Assembly: GCA_947302865.1 (NCBI GenBank)
Contig: CAMYWS010000004.1
Span: 1 to 25,238 of the forward strand
Direction: 5' to 3'
DNA: 25,238 bases
Source: an uncultured Clostridia bacterium
GTDB lineage: Bacteria > Bacillota_A > Clostridia > Christensenellales > CAG-138
Shown here piece by piece: positions 1 through 7,172 of the stretch (position 1 is the stretch's first letter; every line of letters starts with the position of its first letter). The notes below the pieces were generated by a model. The model was not told the origin of the DNA, searched no databases, and saw only the letters and a program-made list of their open reading frames with translations. The position numbers and the translations under genes were made by a program.

Positions 1-763
1 GTGCGGACGTGCAGCAGACCGGCGTGATATCGCCGTCCAGAACGCCCTTCGAAAGACCCATCAGGATCTGCTCGCGGGAGAGCTCCATGGTCTCAAGATA
101 CTCCATCATGAGATCCTCATCCGCTTCTGCCGCGGCTTCGGTCAGCTTCTCATAAAGCTCCTGTGCTTCTGCTTCGAGATTTCCCGGGATAGCGACTTCC
201 TTTTCGCCCTTGCCTTCGAACATCTTTGCGTTCATGTTGACGATATCGACATAGCCCTTGAAGACCCCGCCTTCCATGATCGGCAGCTGGATCGGAACGA
301 CGTTCACGCCGAACTTCTCGTTGATGGCCTGCATTGCCTTTTCGAAGTTCGCGTTGTCGCGATCCATCTGGTTGATGACCATCATGCGGGCCTTATGCTG
401 TTCCTTGCACATCGCCATGGTCTTTTCCGCACCGACTGCCGGTCCGGAAACCGCGCTGATCACGATCAGCGCCGCGTCGCAAAGCGCCATTGCCGCAGTA
501 ACTTCGCCGTAAAAATCGAAGAAACCCGGTGCGTCGATCAGATTGATCTTCGTGTTTTTCCATTCCAAAGGCGCCAACGCCATATTGATGGAAATGGAAC
601 GTTTGACCTCTTCCGGGTCAAAATCCGTCGTGGGTGCATTGTTCGGGAAGCGATCGACGAGACCTGCGTTGTAAAGCATGGCCTCGGTCAGAGTCGTTTT
701 TCCCTCGCCGCCGTGTCCGAAGACGCCGATGTTGCGAATTTCATTCGCGGTGTAGAGTTTCAT
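1..763 (-). CDS. EF-G-like translational GTPase (N-terminal part, cut by window edge)
   Basis: The visible 254 residues are the GTPase domain of an elongation-factor-G-like protein. The P-loop reads GHGGEGKT (residues 16-23), the G3 motif is DAPG and the G4 motif is NQMD. These differ from the AHIDAGKT/DTPG/NKMD of housekeeping EF-G and match the EF-G-like paralogue common in Clostridia, whose exact role in translation is not settled. The start is ATG at 761-763, preceded by an AGGGGG ribosome binding site. The gene has its own promoter at 839-867, right after the SAH hydrolase stop, so it can be transcribed on its own. The C-terminal domains lie beyond base 1. That it is an EF-G-family GTPase is secure; that it is the paralogue rather than FusA itself is inferred from the motif variants. 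Confidence 0.88.
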   Translation of the reverse strand, partial: MKLYTANEIRNIGVFGHGGEGKTTLTEAMLYNAGLVDRFPNNAPTTDFDPEEVKRSISINMALAPLEWKNTKINLIDAPGFFDFYGEVTAAMALCDAALIVISAVSGPAVGAEKTMAMCKEQHKARMMVINQMDRDNANFEKAMQAINEKFGVNVVPIQLPIMEGGVFKGYVDIVNMNAKMFEGKGEKEVAIPGNLEAEAQELYEKLTEAAAEADEDLMMEYLETMELSREQILMGLSKGVLDGDITPVCCTSA

Positions 764-801
764 TTGTGTTCCCCCTGTTGGAATTTGGTATTCGAAAATT
801 G

Positions 802-819
802 AATCCGTTTACACGGATT
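802..819 (-). other. Leader hairpin of the EF-G-like mRNA
   Basis: AATCCGT (802-808) and ACGGATT (813-819) form a perfect 7-bp stem with a 4-base loop. It lies inside the predicted leader of the EF-G-like gene and is followed on the minus strand by CAATTTTCG. It may be a weak terminator for transcripts reading through from the SAH hydrolase gene, or a leader structure. The sequence does not decide between these. Confidence 0.35.
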
Positions 820-838
820 AACCCAATTTAATCAATTA

Positions 839-867
839 ACTATAACACAATAATGTCGATCTGTAAA
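839..867 (-). promoter_or_regulatory. Sigma-A-type promoter for the EF-G-like gene
   Basis: On the minus strand, TTTACA (862-867) is followed after 17 bases by TATAGT (839-844), with an extended TGT just before the -10. The predicted start near 832 gives a leader of about 69 bases. The -35 abuts the stop codon of the upstream SAH hydrolase gene. Confidence 0.6.
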
Positions 868-868
868 C

Positions 869-2122
869 CTAAACTTTCCAAGAATTTGCATATTCTTTTT
901 GAGCGTCGGTCAGCGCATCGATTTCTGTGTCGATACTCCTGAGTTTTTCATTCGCCACGTACAGGTCGATCGCTTCCGGAACTGCGTACACGCGCGGCTC
1001 TGCCGGCGCACGCAATGCGATCTCTCTGGCGCAGAGCGCCTGCAGTGCAAAGCTCATATCCATGATCTCGGCGGGATGTCCGTCGCCGGAAGCGAGGTTA
1101 ACGAGGCGCCCTTCCGCGAGCAGGTACAGCCAGTTTCCGTTGTCGAGGCGGTAACCGATGATGTTCGGCTTCATATTGCGCGTTTCAACGGCGATCTGCT
1201 TCAGCCGCACAACGTCGATCTCCACGTCAAAGTGTCCCGCGTTGCACATCAGAACGCCGTTCTTCATTAAGCGCATATGCTCTTCGGTGATAACATCCCG
1301 CATGCCCGTTACGGTGACGAACACGTCGCCGATCTTCGCCGCTTCCTCCATGCGCATGACGGTAAAGCCGTCCATGACCGCCTCGATGGCTTTGATCGGA
1401 TCAATCTCCGTGACAACGACGCGCGCGCCGAGGCCTTTTGCCCGCATGGCAACGCCTTTGCCGCACCAGCCGTACCCTGCGACGACGACGGTCTTCCCCG
1501 CGACGATCAGGTTTGTCGTACGGTCGATGCCGTCGAAGACCGACTGACCTGTGCCGTAGCGGTTATCAAACAGATGCTTGCACTGCGCGTCGTTTACGGA
1601 GAACATCGGAAAGCGCAGCGTACCGTCCTTCTGCATGGCGAGCAAACGATGGATACCGGTCGTCGTTTCTTCGCAGCCGCCGCGGATCTTCGGGATCAGA
1701 TGCGGAAGTTTCGTATGCAGCATTGTCACAAGATCGGCTCCGTCGTCGATGATCACATCGGGTTCCGCCGTAAGAACGCGCGTCAGGCATTCTTCATACA
1801 ATTCGGGCGACGCGCCGTGAACGGCAAAAACCGACATGCCGTCCTTTACAAGTGCAGCCGCGACGTCGTCCTGTGTGGAAAGCGGATTGCTGCCCGTGAC
1901 GAACATCTCGGCTCCGCCCGATTTCAGCACTTCGCAAAGGTATGCGGTCTTTGCCTCCAGATGTACGGAAAGCGCGACTTTGAGGCCGCGAAACGGTTGT
2001 TCTTCGCGGAATTGTTTCTCGATGCCGTTCAGTACCGCCATGTTGCGGCGGACCCATTCGATCTTATCCTGCCCGGACGGGTAGAGCGATTCATCGGAAA
2101 TCAGAAATTGACGTTTTTCCAT
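869..2122 (-). CDS. ahcY: Adenosylhomocysteinase (SAH hydrolase), archaeal/Thermotoga-type
   Basis: This 417-aa cytosolic NAD-dependent enzyme family cleaves S-adenosylhomocysteine to homocysteine and a nucleoside, removing the product of SAM-dependent methylation. Visible motifs are DDGADL and EETTTG in the substrate domain, NDAQCKHLFDN with the catalytic Lys/Asp/Asn region, and the dinucleotide-binding GYGWCGKG. The substrate-binding stretch reads HLEAKTA (residues 54-60) where the human enzyme has HMTVETA. This fits the archaeal-type subfamily, some members of which prefer S-inosylhomocysteine. The long C-terminal KxxxYRY tail of eukaryotic enzymes is absent. The start is ATG at 2120-2122: a GGAGGA site lies inside the last codons of the protease gene, and the two genes are one base apart, so they are coupled. 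The family is certain; base specificity is open. Confidence 0.93.
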   Translation of the reverse strand: MEKRQFLISDESLYPSGQDKIEWVRRNMAVLNGIEKQFREEQPFRGLKVALSVHLEAKTAYLCEVLKSGGAEMFVTGSNPLSTQDDVAAALVKDGMSVFAVHGASPELYEECLTRVLTAEPDVIIDDGADLVTMLHTKLPHLIPKIRGGCEETTTGIHRLLAMQKDGTLRFPMFSVNDAQCKHLFDNRYGTGQSVFDGIDRTTNLIVAGKTVVVAGYGWCGKGVAMRAKGLGARVVVTEIDPIKAIEAVMDGFTVMRMEEAAKIGDVFVTVTGMRDVITEEHMRLMKNGVLMCNAGHFDVEIDVVRLKQIAVETRNMKPNIIGYRLDNGNWLYLLAEGRLVNLASGDGHPAEIMDMSFALQALCAREIALRAPAEPRVYAVPEAIDLYVANEKLRSIDTEIDALTDAQKEYANSWKV

Positions 2123-2123
2123 A

Positions 2124-3356
2124 TTATTCCTCCAAATATGCGATTGCTGCCTGTAATTGCAGATCGAGTTCAAACGGGATCCGGTCGATCGAATATGATT
2201 GTGCTTCTTCCGAAAGTTCAACGATCTCATCCGGAACGATCCCGTCATCCTGCACGCAGACGCCGTTCGGCGTATAATAGGCGTCCGTCGTGATCTTGAT
2301 CCAGCCCTTTGTCTCCTTTACCTCAAAAAAGCTCTGAACGATCCCTTTTCCATACGTTTTCGTACCGATCAGATATGCCGCGCCGTAGTCTTTGAGCGCG
2401 CCTGCGACAAGCTCGCTCGCCGACGCCGAGTATTCGTTCACGAGCAGAACCATGCGGATATCAATCCCGCTCTGCTTTGTCTTGTACTCAACGGTTTCTC
2501 CGTCCCTCGACCGGAGCGTAGTGACGATGTAATCTCTCGGAAGAAAGATATCGGCAATATTGATCGCATCGTAAAGCGATCCGCCGAGATTGTCGCGAAG
2601 GTCAAAGACGAGCGTGCGCATACCCGCATCCCGCAGTTCTTTTACCGCCGTCTGTGTTTCTTCCACGCAGGTGCCGTGGAACGAAATCAGATGAATGTAT
2701 CCGATCGTATCCGTCAGCATGCGATAGGAAACGGCGGGCGTATGCACCTCGCGCGCAATGATCTCAAAAGAAAGCAGCTTGCCTCCGCGCTGTATGACGA
2801 ACACATTGGCGGCACCGTCTTCTGCCCGAACGTTTGCGAGAAAGTCGGTCAGCGTCAGACCTTCATATCCCGTTCCGTTGATCTCGCGGATGAGATCGCC
2901 AGGTTCCAGACCCGCTTCGCTTGCAGGCGTATTGTCGTACACATCCAGGATCTCGACGTCGCCGGTTTCGCTGACCTGTGTCAGGATTCCGATGCCGATG
3001 AACGTCCGATCGTTCTGCTTCGTCAGCTCGGCATATTCTTCTTCCGTATAGTATTCGGCATACGCGTCCCCCGTCGCAGAGGCCAAACCTTTCAGCACGC
3101 CGTCCGTCAGCTGTTTTTCATCCGGATCATAATAAAAATAATGCACGCGGATGATATCTCTGAGTTCACGTACCGCTTCGATGAGATCGCCGTCTTCTCC
3201 CGCGAATTTCTTTTTCGCCGCCGACCACGTCAAGGCATAAACAACGGATGCGGTCAGGGCGATCGCGATCAGAAAGCAGCAGACAAGAAGGATCCGTTTG
3301 CCGATCCTGCTCTCGCTTTTTTCCGATTCATAAGTTGATTGATAATTCTGTTCCAT
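2124..3356 (-). CDS. S41-family C-terminal processing protease (CtpA-like), membrane anchored
   Basis: The 410-aa protein starts with a short basic cytoplasmic segment and one membrane anchor (about residues 21-43). A PDZ domain (about 118-190, with GIGILTQ and GLEPGDLI) and an S41 peptidase domain follow. The catalytic Ser lies in NEYSASASE (about 308-315) and the catalytic Lys in GTKTYGKG (about 331-338). Family members cut substrates at unstructured C-termini on the outer face of the membrane. An upstream in-frame ATG at 3407 is rejected as the start because the extension would run through the hairpin terminator at 3378-3416. No strong ribosome binding site precedes 3356 (a GGG about 10 bases upstream), so the start carries some doubt. 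It is coupled to ahcY downstream; no promoter fits between the terminator and this start. Confidence 0.9.
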   Translation of the reverse strand: MEQNYQSTYESEKSESRIGKRILLVCCFLIAIALTASVVYALTWSAAKKKFAGEDGDLIEAVRELRDIIRVHYFYYDPDEKQLTDGVLKGLASATGDAYAEYYTEEEYAELTKQNDRTFIGIGILTQVSETGDVEILDVYDNTPASEAGLEPGDLIREINGTGYEGLTLTDFLANVRAEDGAANVFVIQRGGKLLSFEIIAREVHTPAVSYRMLTDTIGYIHLISFHGTCVEETQTAVKELRDAGMRTLVFDLRDNLGGSLYDAINIADIFLPRDYIVTTLRSRDGETVEYKTKQSGIDIRMVLLVNEYSASASELVAGALKDYGAAYLIGTKTYGKGIVQSFFEVKETKGWIKITTDAYYTPNGVCVQDDGIVPDEIVELSEEAQSYSIDRIPFELDLQLQAAIAYLEE

Positions 3357-3377
3357 AACACGTTTACCCGGAATTCG

Positions 3378-3416
3378 AAAAAGAGCTGTGAACCCGGATT
3401 CTTTCATTCACAGCTC
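3378..3416 (-). terminator. Rho-independent terminator of the small P-loop gene
   Basis: On the minus strand, a perfect 10-bp stem GAGCTGTGAA/TTCACAGCTC (3407-3416 with 3383-3392) closes a 14-base loop and is followed by CTTTTTC. It starts about 20 bases after the stop of the P-loop gene. The protease gene begins only about 20 bases beyond the T-run, so read-through or attenuation is possible. Confidence 0.7.
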
Positions 3417-3437
3417 ATGGATCCGATGGTCGTACTG

Positions 3438-3848
3438 TTACGCCGTATAGATTTTCAGAAACTCCGGAAGTTGTTCCGGTGTGCATGAGAGTGATAAAAC
3501 AAGTTTGATCCCATGCGTCTCGGAAAATGCATCAAGGCGCTCGAACATTTCTTTCAACGAGTTGAGCTCGTGATTCACGAGATGCATAAAGCTGTCGATC
3601 ACGATATACTCAAGGTCATGGTCGGACGCCGCGATCCCGCAGAGAAAGCCGTAAAACATCTTCGGGCCGGAAAGCGCATACTCCGCTGCGTTGATGAACC
3701 GAACGGACAGATTGAGGTCGAACATGTAGCTCTCGTCCTCGTCAACAAAAACAACGCTTCCCTTTGCCTGCTCTGCCGCCTGATTGGCAATCTCGAGGAT
3801 CTTCTTTGTTTTTCCCGATCCCTTTTCACCGAAAATAAGCTGTATCAA
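3438..3848 (-). CDS. Small P-loop ATP-binding protein, conserved in Clostridia, function unknown
   Basis: This 136-aa protein has a Walker A motif at the extreme N-terminus (GEKGSGKT, residues 7-14) and a hydrophobic Walker-B-like strand, LEYIVIDS. It has no sensor or DNA-binding region that I recognise. Similar short proteins in Clostridia are often labelled ATP-binding or twitching-motility protein without experimental support. The start is the TTG at 3846-3848: an AGGAGG site lies 7 bases upstream, and the ATG at 3869-3871 has none and would precede that site. A promoter at 3873-3901 and a terminator at 3378-3416 make this a single-gene transcript. The ATP-binding fold is well supported; the cellular role is unknown. 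Confidence 0.8.
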   Translation of the reverse strand: MIQLIFGEKGSGKTKKILEIANQAAEQAKGSVVFVDEDESYMFDLNLSVRFINAAEYALSGPKMFYGFLCGIAASDHDLEYIVIDSFMHLVNHELNSLKEMFERLDAFSETHGIKLVLSLSCTPEQLPEFLKIYTA

Positions 3849-3872
3849 TTCCGCACCTCCTGTTTTGATCAT

Positions 3873-3901
3873 AGTATAGCGAATAATTGCTTTGGTTGCA
3901 A
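3873..3901 (-). promoter_or_regulatory. Promoter for the small P-loop gene
   Basis: On the minus strand, TTGCAA (3896-3901) is followed after 17 bases by TATACT (3873-3878). The predicted start lies about 18 bases before the AGGAGG site, which supports the TTG start. Confidence 0.55.
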
Positions 3902-3913
3902 GTCCGATCCCTG

Positions 3914-5641
3914 TCAGTTGAAATATGAGCGCATCCAGTGGTAACGCGCATCTTCGCGCCATCCTTCCCCCGTCTCGTCCCGCGTCGAATAGTTGCATAC
4001 ACAGTCGGTCAGCGCCGCCTTCACAGCTGCCGCCTGATCGCGGGAAAACGGATTCATGGCGTACCACAGGCGCTTTACCCCGGTCAGATCAAAGAGAGGC
4101 GTAAGGTCCGACACGCCCGTGTTGCATACGTTGACGTCGACCAGCGAAGGCATTTCCGTAAGCGGGGAAAGATCCGGGATCTTGTTCATGAACAGTTCGA
4201 TGTACTCGAGGTTTTTCAATGTTGTAAGCGCGGAGATGTCCGTGATCTTGTTGTCCGCAAGGATCAGGATCTTCAGTTTCGTCAGTCCCGCAATGACTTC
4301 GAGATCGCTGTTCGTCAGGTAGTTGTGCCCGAGGTCGAGCGCTTCAAGATCCGCGCAGTATTTCAAAGCTTCGATGTCGCCTTCCTTAAGGCGAATCGCT
4401 TTTTTGACGGATTGATTGTATGCATCCGAAGAATTCGGGTTGGTGTATTTGGACGGATTCTTTGTTGAGAACCCGATTGCGTCCGTACGCAGTTTACGCT
4501 TGCCGATCTCGATCGTCCACACAAATTTCACGTCGGGATACGCATTGCACAGCGTTTCCATCTGTTCGTCGGAAAGCCCGCACTCGCACATGACTGCTTT
4601 TTTGAGAAACGGCAGATGCGCAAGCAGCGCTTCGATCTCCTCGGTTCCGTCCATTCTTATCTTGGAAAGATCGATCTCTTCGGCGCCGCCTTCGATGACC
4701 TGTCCGAATGCCGTGACCGGTCCCACGATCTCCACGTTCGGAAAGACGGTACAGATCGCGTCGGCGTCGCCGGACGACGCCGCTTTCGGAAGCGCGACGG
4801 TTTTCAAAGATACGAATCCGGACAGTACGGCGATCAGCTCGTTGATATCGAGATCCGATTCGTTCCGCAGGTCCAAAAGACGTGCGTCTGAATCAAAGAC
4901 GGACGAGCCGATCCTGATCGATCGATGCACCCGGATCTGCGGGAATGCTTCCGCAAAAGCGATCGTTTCCTCCTCCGTCCATCCGCTGTTTCTGAGATCG
5001 GCGTCCGTAATCTTCGGGAAACACCGCAGGACGGCGATCAGTTCGTTTGCGTCGGTCCCGTTCGGCACGACGACAGACGGATCGTTTTCCGAGACGGTCA
5101 CATCGCCGAGCGATAACGTGTAATGCACTTCGATCGACGGATGCGCATTACGGAACGCATACAGCTCCTCATAAGCCGTGCTGCCGGAAGCGTCGACGGC
5201 GCGCAACCCGGAAAACGCTTCGAGCAGCTTCACATCCTCCGCCGTCGCATGCGGAAGCGTCAGTTCGGTCGAATCGCTCGGGAAAATGCCGTCTGTCAAT
5301 TTTTGGTTCCAGAGGATCCTGCAATCCGGGAGCGCAATCCTGATGGCTTCGATATCGTCATAAGGGGTATACGGCAGCGCGCGCAGATCCAGAAGGCGCA
5401 GGGAATGCATGTCCGAAAGCAGGTCGAACCCCGGCATGCCTTCCTCTTCCGTGACAATCCATTCGGATTTGGGGATCATGACGATATCCATATCTTCCGT
5501 CTGCTCCGCTTCGGCCGGTGCCTGCGTCATCACTGCCGCCGTCTCCGTTGCCGCAGAGGGTTCTGTCGCCGCAGTCACGCCGTTACATGCAATCACAGAT
5601 GCAAAAACGAGTATCAAACCGATCCGTGAAATATGCTTCAT
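3914..5641 (-). CDS. Leucine-rich-repeat surface lipoprotein
   Basis: The 575-aa protein begins with a lipoprotein signal peptide ending in the lipobox SVIAC (Cys19), so it should be anchored to the outer face of the membrane. A short Ala/Thr/Glu-rich linker follows, then a long region of degenerate leucine-rich units. Regular repeats are clearest in the C-terminal part, about residues 425-530 (DLGHNYL, LILADNKI, IELFMNKI). LRR domains of this kind bind proteins or glycans; no catalytic motif is visible. ATG at 5641 follows an AAGGAG site, and the gene begins 4 bases after the stop of the deacetylase gene, so the two are cotranscribed. It is the last gene of the surface cluster, followed directly by the promoter of the next gene with no clear terminator. 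The ligand is unknown. Confidence 0.85.
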   Translation of the reverse strand: MKHISRIGLILVFASVIACNGVTAATEPSAATETAAVMTQAPAEAEQTEDMDIVMIPKSEWIVTEEEGMPGFDLLSDMHSLRLLDLRALPYTPYDDIEAIRIALPDCRILWNQKLTDGIFPSDSTELTLPHATAEDVKLLEAFSGLRAVDASGSTAYEELYAFRNAHPSIEVHYTLSLGDVTVSENDPSVVVPNGTDANELIAVLRCFPKITDADLRNSGWTEEETIAFAEAFPQIRVHRSIRIGSSVFDSDARLLDLRNESDLDINELIAVLSGFVSLKTVALPKAASSGDADAICTVFPNVEIVGPVTAFGQVIEGGAEEIDLSKIRMDGTEEIEALLAHLPFLKKAVMCECGLSDEQMETLCNAYPDVKFVWTIEIGKRKLRTDAIGFSTKNPSKYTNPNSSDAYNQSVKKAIRLKEGDIEALKYCADLEALDLGHNYLTNSDLEVIAGLTKLKILILADNKITDISALTTLKNLEYIELFMNKIPDLSPLTEMPSLVDVNVCNTGVSDLTPLFDLTGVKRLWYAMNPFSRDQAAAVKAALTDCVCNYSTRDETGEGWREDARYHWMRSYFN

Positions 5642-5645
5642 CCGA

Positions 5646-7169
5646 TCATCTCCTTTTGCGCAGGATCAACAGAATTACCAGCAGAATGAGAAGCAATAAA
5701 ACGAGTCCGCAGCCGATCAGAAGAAGCGTCGTGTCGGACAAGCCGCCGATGCCGGAATGTTCCGCTTCCGGCGGGAGCGTCGGTTCGGAACGCTGCGTCG
5801 GAACCGCGGTCGTCTCCGGTTCCGTCTCCGCAACGATGATGTCCGTTTCGCTTGCCGTCGGCTCTGCGGTCGGCTGCAATGCCGGTTCTTCCGTTGGCTC
5901 CGACGTCGGCGTGGGTTCCGGTGTGGGGACCGGCGTCGGCTCCGGCGTCGGCGTTACGGAAAGCGTATAGGGATCGATATGCTCGAACATATCGTTGACG
6001 CCCGGTGTGTCGTCGCCGACGGCGGTATAGGCAAGCCCGAATTCCGCAATGCTGTATTCTGTTGTCGAAACGTGGTGATTGTCCTTCTTTACCTGCGATA
6101 CATGGTACTGAAAAGCGTCCAGCGCGGCTTCATACGCCGTTTTTCCGCCCAGTGCGGTGATCGGGCTGTTGACGTCGAGCGTCAGCTTGTTTTCTGTGTA
6201 GAGATGGATATACAGTTTTTTCACCTGCCACGGTTCAGACTCCGGATACCCTTTTGGCTGATACGTCGGGTCTGCGGCAAGCGGGATCGCATCAAGTACG
6301 CCCTTTGCCAGCACCTTGTGCTGCCAGTGTCCGTATTCGCCGTTCAGGTCCTGCGTAACGACAATTTCCGGTTTGTATTTGCGGATCTGCGTAACGGCAT
6401 AGCGCGTTACGTCGTTTGTCGTGAACGTGTGATGGAACTTATCATATAAGTACGTCGGAATATCGGGAAAGCCGCCGAATATCGGCTGCGTTCTGAGGCC
6501 GAGCGCCCACGAACTGTTCAGATCCTCCTGCCGGCGCATGCGCTGAAAATCCTCCGGCAGTTTTGTGCTCATAATGATGGAAACGCCCGTCATCCTGCGT
6601 TCCGCCTCATAGATCGGATATACGGCGCCCAAAAACAGTACGTCGTCGTCCGGATGCATCGCAAACGTCATGTAATCGGTCTTGTCCACGGTCGGAACGA
6701 ACGGATGATAGTCGGCAACCTCGCCTGTCCCGTATGCATACAGGGAACAGAACGCGCAGTTGTCCTCGTCTGCACGGATCGAAACTTTTCGCGTATCGGA
6801 AAGCGTTTCGACCAGAGCATTATACAAAAGAACGCCGGGTTCCTCGGAAAGCATACGTCCGCTGCGGTCATACTGAAATACGGTATAGGCGACCGGCGCA
6901 TAATAGAAAGAAAGAAAAACGGACGCGACGGGAACCGAATCGTCCCATTCGACCGAGATCGTCTTCCCCTTGTTGACGCGCTGCGCCGTATCGAAATCGC
7001 TGTCCTTCAGCCGTTCCGCGTGAACGCTGAAGTCGCCTGAATACTTGCACCGCTTGGACAGGTTTTCGGCATAGTTCTCTTCCCCCGCGGCAATCTGCGG
7101 CATAAAAAGAACGATTATTACGAAGATCACTGCGACGGCGACGATTCGTTTCAGCATGCGTGCGAGCAT
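5646..7169 (-). CDS. Membrane-anchored PIG-L (LmbE-like) deacetylase with Pro/Thr stalk
   Basis: The 507-aa protein has an N-terminal signal or anchor (residues 5-28). A beta-rich region that could be discoidin-like follows (about 45-150), then a PIG-L domain with the metal-binding HPDDD (172-176) and GHWQH (280-284). Next come a Pro/Thr/Glu stalk (about 400-445) and a C-terminal transmembrane helix followed by RKRR. PIG-L enzymes are Zn-dependent N-deacetylases of N-acetylglucosamine-type or related substrates; the topology puts this domain outside the cell. ATG at 7169 follows GAGAGGT, which overlaps the stop of the preceding gene, so translation is probably coupled. The third Asp of HPDDD replaces the usual Glu in HPDD(E), a tolerated variant. 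Family assignment is strong; the substrate is unknown. Confidence 0.88.
   Translation of the reverse strand: MLARMLKRIVAVAVIFVIIVLFMPQIAAGEENYAENLSKRCKYSGDFSVHAERLKDSDFDTAQRVNKGKTISVEWDDSVPVASVFLSFYYAPVAYTVFQYDRSGRMLSEEPGVLLYNALVETLSDTRKVSIRADEDNCAFCSLYAYGTGEVADYHPFVPTVDKTDYMTFAMHPDDDVLFLGAVYPIYEAERRMTGVSIIMSTKLPEDFQRMRRQEDLNSSWALGLRTQPIFGGFPDIPTYLYDKFHHTFTTNDVTRYAVTQIRKYKPEIVVTQDLNGEYGHWQHKVLAKGVLDAIPLAADPTYQPKGYPESEPWQVKKLYIHLYTENKLTLDVNSPITALGGKTAYEAALDAFQYHVSQVKKDNHHVSTTEYSIAEFGLAYTAVGDDTPGVNDMFEHIDPYTLSVTPTPEPTPVPTPEPTPTSEPTEEPALQPTAEPTASETDIIVAETEPETTAVPTQRSEPTLPPEAEHSGIGGLSDTTLLLIGCGLVLLLLILLVILLILRKRR
5890..5958 (-). repeat. Low-complexity Pro-Thr-Glu repeat (stalk coding)
   Basis: Repeated GGCGTCGGCTCC-like units encode alternating Thr-Pro-Glu-Pro residues before the C-terminal membrane helix. 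Near-identical units occur in the upstream lipoprotein gene at 8513-8580. Confidence 0.75.
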
Positions 7170-7172
7170 CGA

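Noticed and set aside
1..763. Ribosomal-protection (Tet-type) resistance protein instead of an EF-G-like factor
   Set aside because: The N-terminal motifs GHGGEGKT, DAPG and NQMD fit the EF-G-like paralogue; Tet(M)-type proteins have an AHVDAGKT-type P-loop.
5890..5958. Short regularly spaced GC-rich repeats that could suggest a CRISPR array
   Set aside because: The repeats encode an in-frame Pro/Thr/Glu stalk, have no unique spacers and no cas genes nearby.
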